Assembly: GCF_004331485.1 (NCBI RefSeq)
Contig: NZ_SJKD01000001.1
Span: 868,001-932,000, forward strand
DNA from: Kribbella capetownensis
Lineage (GTDB): Bacteria; Actinomycetota; Actinomycetes; Propionibacteriales; Kribbellaceae
Direction of reading: 5' to 3'
Length of the DNA: 64,000 bases
The notes beneath the pieces are model-generated. The model saw nothing but the letters and a program-made list of their open reading frames with translations. It was not told where the DNA came from and did not search any database. A program made the translations under genes and the position numbers. Positions 61,560-64,000 of this stretch are shown here, one piece after another. How positions within the stretch are numbered: the first letter of the stretch is position 1; the number at the start of each line of letters is the position of its first letter.

Positions 61560-62126
61560 ATGGACGAGCGACAGCGAGCCCGGCGACCCGGCGGGCGCGG
61601 CGCCCGCGTCGGTGCGGCGGTGCATCAGGCAGTCACCGACCTGATCAGCGAGCGCGGCTACGGCAACGTCACCGTCGGCGAAGTCGCAGCCCGCGCGGGC
61701 GTGGCGGACAGCAGCATCTACCGCCGGTGGGGCAGCCTGGAAGCCCTGCTCACCGACGTGGCGCTCACCCGCCTCAACGCGCGGTCGCCGATGCCCGACA
61801 CCGGGAGTCTGGCCGGCGACCTGCGCACGTACGCGGCCAACGTCGCCCGCGAGATCACCGGACCCGAGGGTCTGGCGTTGCTACGCCTGGCCGTAGCCCT
61901 GTCGAGCAACGGTCAGCAGGGCACGCAGGCGCTCGACGACCTCCTCGCCGAACGCGGCCGGCAACTACAGTCCATGCTCGATCGCGCCCAGGAACGCGGC
62001 GAGCACGCCCCCGACGCCCTCGGCGTCCTGGACCACGTGATGGCCCCGATGTACATCCGCGTCCTGTTCGGCCTAGGCCCACTCACCCCCGACTACGTCA
62101 ACAGCCTCGTCGACCGACTGCTATGA
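61560..62126 (+). CDS. TetR/AcrR-family regulator of the MFS exporter
   Basis: The 188-residue protein has a TetR DNA-binding domain (VHQAVTDLISERGYGNVTVG, EVAARAGVADSSIYRRWGSL) and a C-terminal ligand domain with LRLAVALSSNGQQGTQALDD. Divergent position and the twin operators indicate it represses itself and the MFS gene. ATG 61560 is the first start after the operators. Confidence 0.92.
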   Translation: MDERQRARRPGGRGARVGAAVHQAVTDLISERGYGNVTVGEVAARAGVADSSIYRRWGSLEALLTDVALTRLNARSPMPDTGSLAGDLRTYAANVAREITGPEGLALLRLAVALSSNGQQGTQALDDLLAERGRQLQSMLDRAQERGEHAPDALGVLDHVMAPMYIRVLFGLGPLTPDYVNSLVDRLL

Positions 62127-62162
62127 CCCCAGCCTCATCCGCCCACGACCTGCGGGACAGCG

Positions 62163-62189
62163 GGACATCGCCTACCAGGTGCGATGTCC
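62163..62189 (+). terminator. Hairpin after the tetR gene
   Basis: GGACATCGC (62163-62171) pairs perfectly with GCGATGTCC (62181-62189) around a 9-base loop, 37 bp after the stop. There is no U-tract. The rest of 62127-62397 shows no convincing gene. Confidence 0.45.
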
Positions 62190-62397
62190 GGAAACAAAGG
62201 GTCACCAGGCGACGAAGAGTTTCCGGAAAGCCGTCCAGATCGTTCACCACAGCTGGCGACCCACGCGGTCCAACAGCTGTTCGAGGGTCCACAGGGGCCG
62301 CGACACCGCGCTGTACTCGGGGCGGCGGTAGCCGCAAAGGCTTGGGTGGGTGGGAGCGTCTGCGAGCACGTGACGGCAGGAGCGCGCGTGGGGGCGG

Positions 62398-62985
62398 TTA
62401 CAGCTTGCGCAACAGGTGGAGGGCTTCTATGGCGTGGGTTACCAGTTCTTTGTCGGTTGACTGGCGGTCGTTTTCCGGGAGGCCGGACCATTCGATGGCG
62501 AGGTCTTCGGTGTACGCGAGCCACGCGTGCACTTGCATGTACTCGCCCGACGCCGGTGACTCAGCGACCTCGGGGAGGCCGAGGTACGTCAGGACGCGCT
62601 TGGTGAGGCCGGCGCGGGTTTCGTCGTACACCTTGACTGCGTAGTCGTCGCCGCCGGCGGCGCCTCGGACGAAGGAGATGTACGCCGTGCGCCGTCGGGT
62701 GATGAACGCGACGAACTGGATCAGCATCTCGTGCAGTTGCTCGTCGGGCGGAAGAGAGTCGTCCGGCTTGGTGACGCGCAGGAGACGACGGCCGGCAGCG
62801 GAGATGACGGCGACGTAGTAGTCGCGCTTGCTCGGGAAGTAGTGGAACAGCAGGCTGCGGGAGATTCCGGCCTGCCCGGCGATAGCGTCGATCGACAGCT
62901 CGTGGATCGGCTGCGTGCGCAGCATCATCAGCCCGATCCGGACCAGTTGCTTCTTGCGGTCCTCCGCTGACAGTCGGTGATCCAT
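62398..62985 (-). CDS. TetR-family regulator next to an acyl-CoA dehydrogenase gene
   Basis: The 195-residue protein has MDHRLSAEDRKKQLVRIGLM, SIDAIAGQAGISRSLLFHYF and PSKRDYYVAVISAAGRRLLR, a clear TetR DNA-binding domain, then a helical ligand domain. An ATG at 62997 would add four residues. It is divergent from the acyl-CoA dehydrogenase with a 57-bp gap containing ATGCT-N4-AGCAT, so it may control that gene in response to an acyl-CoA. Confidence 0.9.
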   Translation of the reverse strand: MDHRLSAEDRKKQLVRIGLMMLRTQPIHELSIDAIAGQAGISRSLLFHYFPSKRDYYVAVISAAGRRLLRVTKPDDSLPPDEQLHEMLIQFVAFITRRRTAYISFVRGAAGGDDYAVKVYDETRAGLTKRVLTYLGLPEVAESPASGEYMQVHAWLAYTEDLAIEWSGLPENDRQSTDKELVTHAIEALHLLRKL

Positions 62986-63042
62986 GCTATTGAGCATTGC
63001 TTAGGGGCTGAGCTACGGTCAAGGCAACCCGAAGGAGTCTTG

Positions 63043-64000
63043 ATGGGATTCGAACCTTCCGCCCGGGCGCGTGAGCTGATCGGCCGGGTAGCGGAGTTCA
63101 TCCGGACTGAGATCGAGCCGGTCGAGGCGGAGTTGCAGGCCGCGACCCGGGCGGCCGCCGATCCGTGGCAGCCACAGCCTGTGTTCGCGGAGTTGCAGGC
63201 GAAAGCCCGCAAACAGGGACTCTGGAATCTGTTCCTCCCGCCGGCCGAGCCCGGCAACGAGCAGTACGGCGAAGGCCTGCCGAATCTCGACTACGCCCCG
63301 ATCGCCGAGCTCACCGGCAGGTCGTTCCTGGCGCCGTACGTCTTCAACTGCAACGCGCCCGACACCGGCAACATGGAAGTGCTGCTGCGGTACGGCGACG
63401 CCGAGCAGAAGAAGCAGTGGTTGGAGCCACTGCTCGACGGCGCGATCCGGTCCGCGTTCTGTATGACCGAGCCGGACGTCGCGTCGGCGGACGCCACCAA
63501 CATGGCAGCGACAGCGGTCATCGAGGGCGACGAGGTCGTCATCAACGGCCGCAAGTGGTGGAGCACCGGAGTCGGTCACCCGGACTGCCAGCTCCTGATC
63601 TTCATGGGCCTCACCGATCCCGACGCCCCTCGGTACGCGCGGCACACGATGGTGCTCGTCCCCCGGGACACCCCCGGTGTGAAGGTCGAGCGCCTGCTCC
63701 CGACGATGCACCGGTACGACGAACCGCACGGCCACGGCGAGGTGTCGTTCACCGACGTTCGCGTGCCGGCGTCGAACATCCTGGTCGGGCCGGGACGTGC
63801 GTTCGAGATCGCGCAAGGACGGCTCGGGCCGGGCCGCGTCCACCACTGCATGCGGCTGATCGGCCTGGCGGAGAAGGCGCTCGAGCTCGCGTTGGAGCGC
63901 GGCACCACCCGGACCGCGTTCGGTAAGCCGATCGTCAACCTGGGCGGCAACCGGGAGCGGATCGCCGACGCGCGGATCGCGATCAACCAGGCCCGGTTGC
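63043..64000 (+). CDS. Acyl-CoA dehydrogenase family protein, cut by window end
   Basis: From ATG 63043 (GAAGGAG 6-12 bases upstream) the frame is open to base 64000, giving 319 residues. It shows AELTGRSFLAPYVFNCNAPD, SAFCMTEPDVASADATNMAA (FAD-binding segment), VINGRKWWSTGVGHPDCQLL and GRVHHCMRLIGLAEKALELA, typical of medium-size acyl-CoA dehydrogenases of the FadE/ACAD10-11-like group. The catalytic base region and C-terminus lie beyond the window. Confidence 0.93.
   Translation, partial: MGFEPSARARELIGRVAEFIRTEIEPVEAELQAATRAAADPWQPQPVFAELQAKARKQGLWNLFLPPAEPGNEQYGEGLPNLDYAPIAELTGRSFLAPYVFNCNAPDTGNMEVLLRYGDAEQKKQWLEPLLDGAIRSAFCMTEPDVASADATNMAATAVIEGDEVVINGRKWWSTGVGHPDCQLLIFMGLTDPDAPRYARHTMVLVPRDTPGVKVERLLPTMHRYDEPHGHGEVSFTDVRVPASNILVGPGRAFEIAQGRLGPGRVHHCMRLIGLAEKALELALERGTTRTAFGKPIVNLGGNRERIADARIAINQARL

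Noticed and set aside
62098..62397. Possible small gene between the two TetR genes
   Set aside because: Minus-strand fragments need several stops to be bridged and no family is recognisable; only a hairpin is supported.

Overview
The window is high-GC actinobacterial DNA spanning a chromosomal replication origin. Gene order and protein character point to the Propionibacteriales, most like Kribbella; this is inference from layout, because no database search was possible. dnaA and dnaN sit near 16.5-20.5 kb. Most genes to the left run leftwards (dnaN, gnd, recF, a DUF721/DciA-like gene, gyrB, gyrA, a DUF3566 gene, tRNA-Ile, DLW-39, tRNA-Ala). Genes immediately right run rightwards (rpmH, rnpA, yidD, yidC, jag/khpB, rsmG, parA, parB). 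DnaA boxes lie both between dnaN and dnaA and between dnaA and rpmH. ParB-binding parS sites are scattered over 23.7-28.8 kb.

Region by region. 1-4 kb holds accessory enzymes: a partial F420-type oxidoreductase, a Ddn-like reductase, a half VOC gene, an ArsR-SRPBCC regulator with a DHFR-like gene, a decayed methyltransferase, and a zinc-finger/HTH regulator under two tandem operators. 4-10.4 kb is the tRNA and gyrase block. 10.7-13.8 kb holds three membrane-anchored unknown proteins in overlapping frames, facing a multipass membrane protein. 13.9-26.9 kb is the replication, protein-insertion and segregation core. 26.9-29.3 kb is a gene-poor stretch carrying parS sites, a long inverted repeat and a recurring degenerate motif. 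29.3-38.3 kb holds DUF3817, SURF1, a Ddl-like ligase, an aminotransferase, a GNAT protein, small membrane proteins and a PadR/MMPL divergent pair.

38.4-49.8 kb is the conserved actinobacterial envelope and redox cluster read leftwards: DUF6049, murJ, a separate pseudokinase, sigM, its anti-sigma factor, trxB, trxA and cwlM, with pcnA divergent. It links lipid II flipping, cell-wall regulation and thiol homeostasis. 49.9-64 kb is accessory: two tandem paralogues of unknown function (one with a perfect 18-bp repeat), a class IV aminotransferase, a YgjV/GNAT-like fusion, an AAA ATPase with a nuclease-like C-terminus behind an AT-rich promoter, an ECF sigma factor next to a second DHFR-like gene, an amidase, a secreted GH30 enzyme, an MFS exporter with its TetR regulator and twin operators, and a TetR/acyl-CoA dehydrogenase pair cut by the window end.

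No insertion sequence, prophage, CRISPR array or rRNA was recognised. The points most worth a second look are the parS-bearing gene-poor stretch, the post-gyrB three-gene cassette, the tandem paralogues at 50 kb, the AT-rich leaderless ATPase gene, the stand-alone pseudokinase, and several operator pairs that can be read directly from the sequence.
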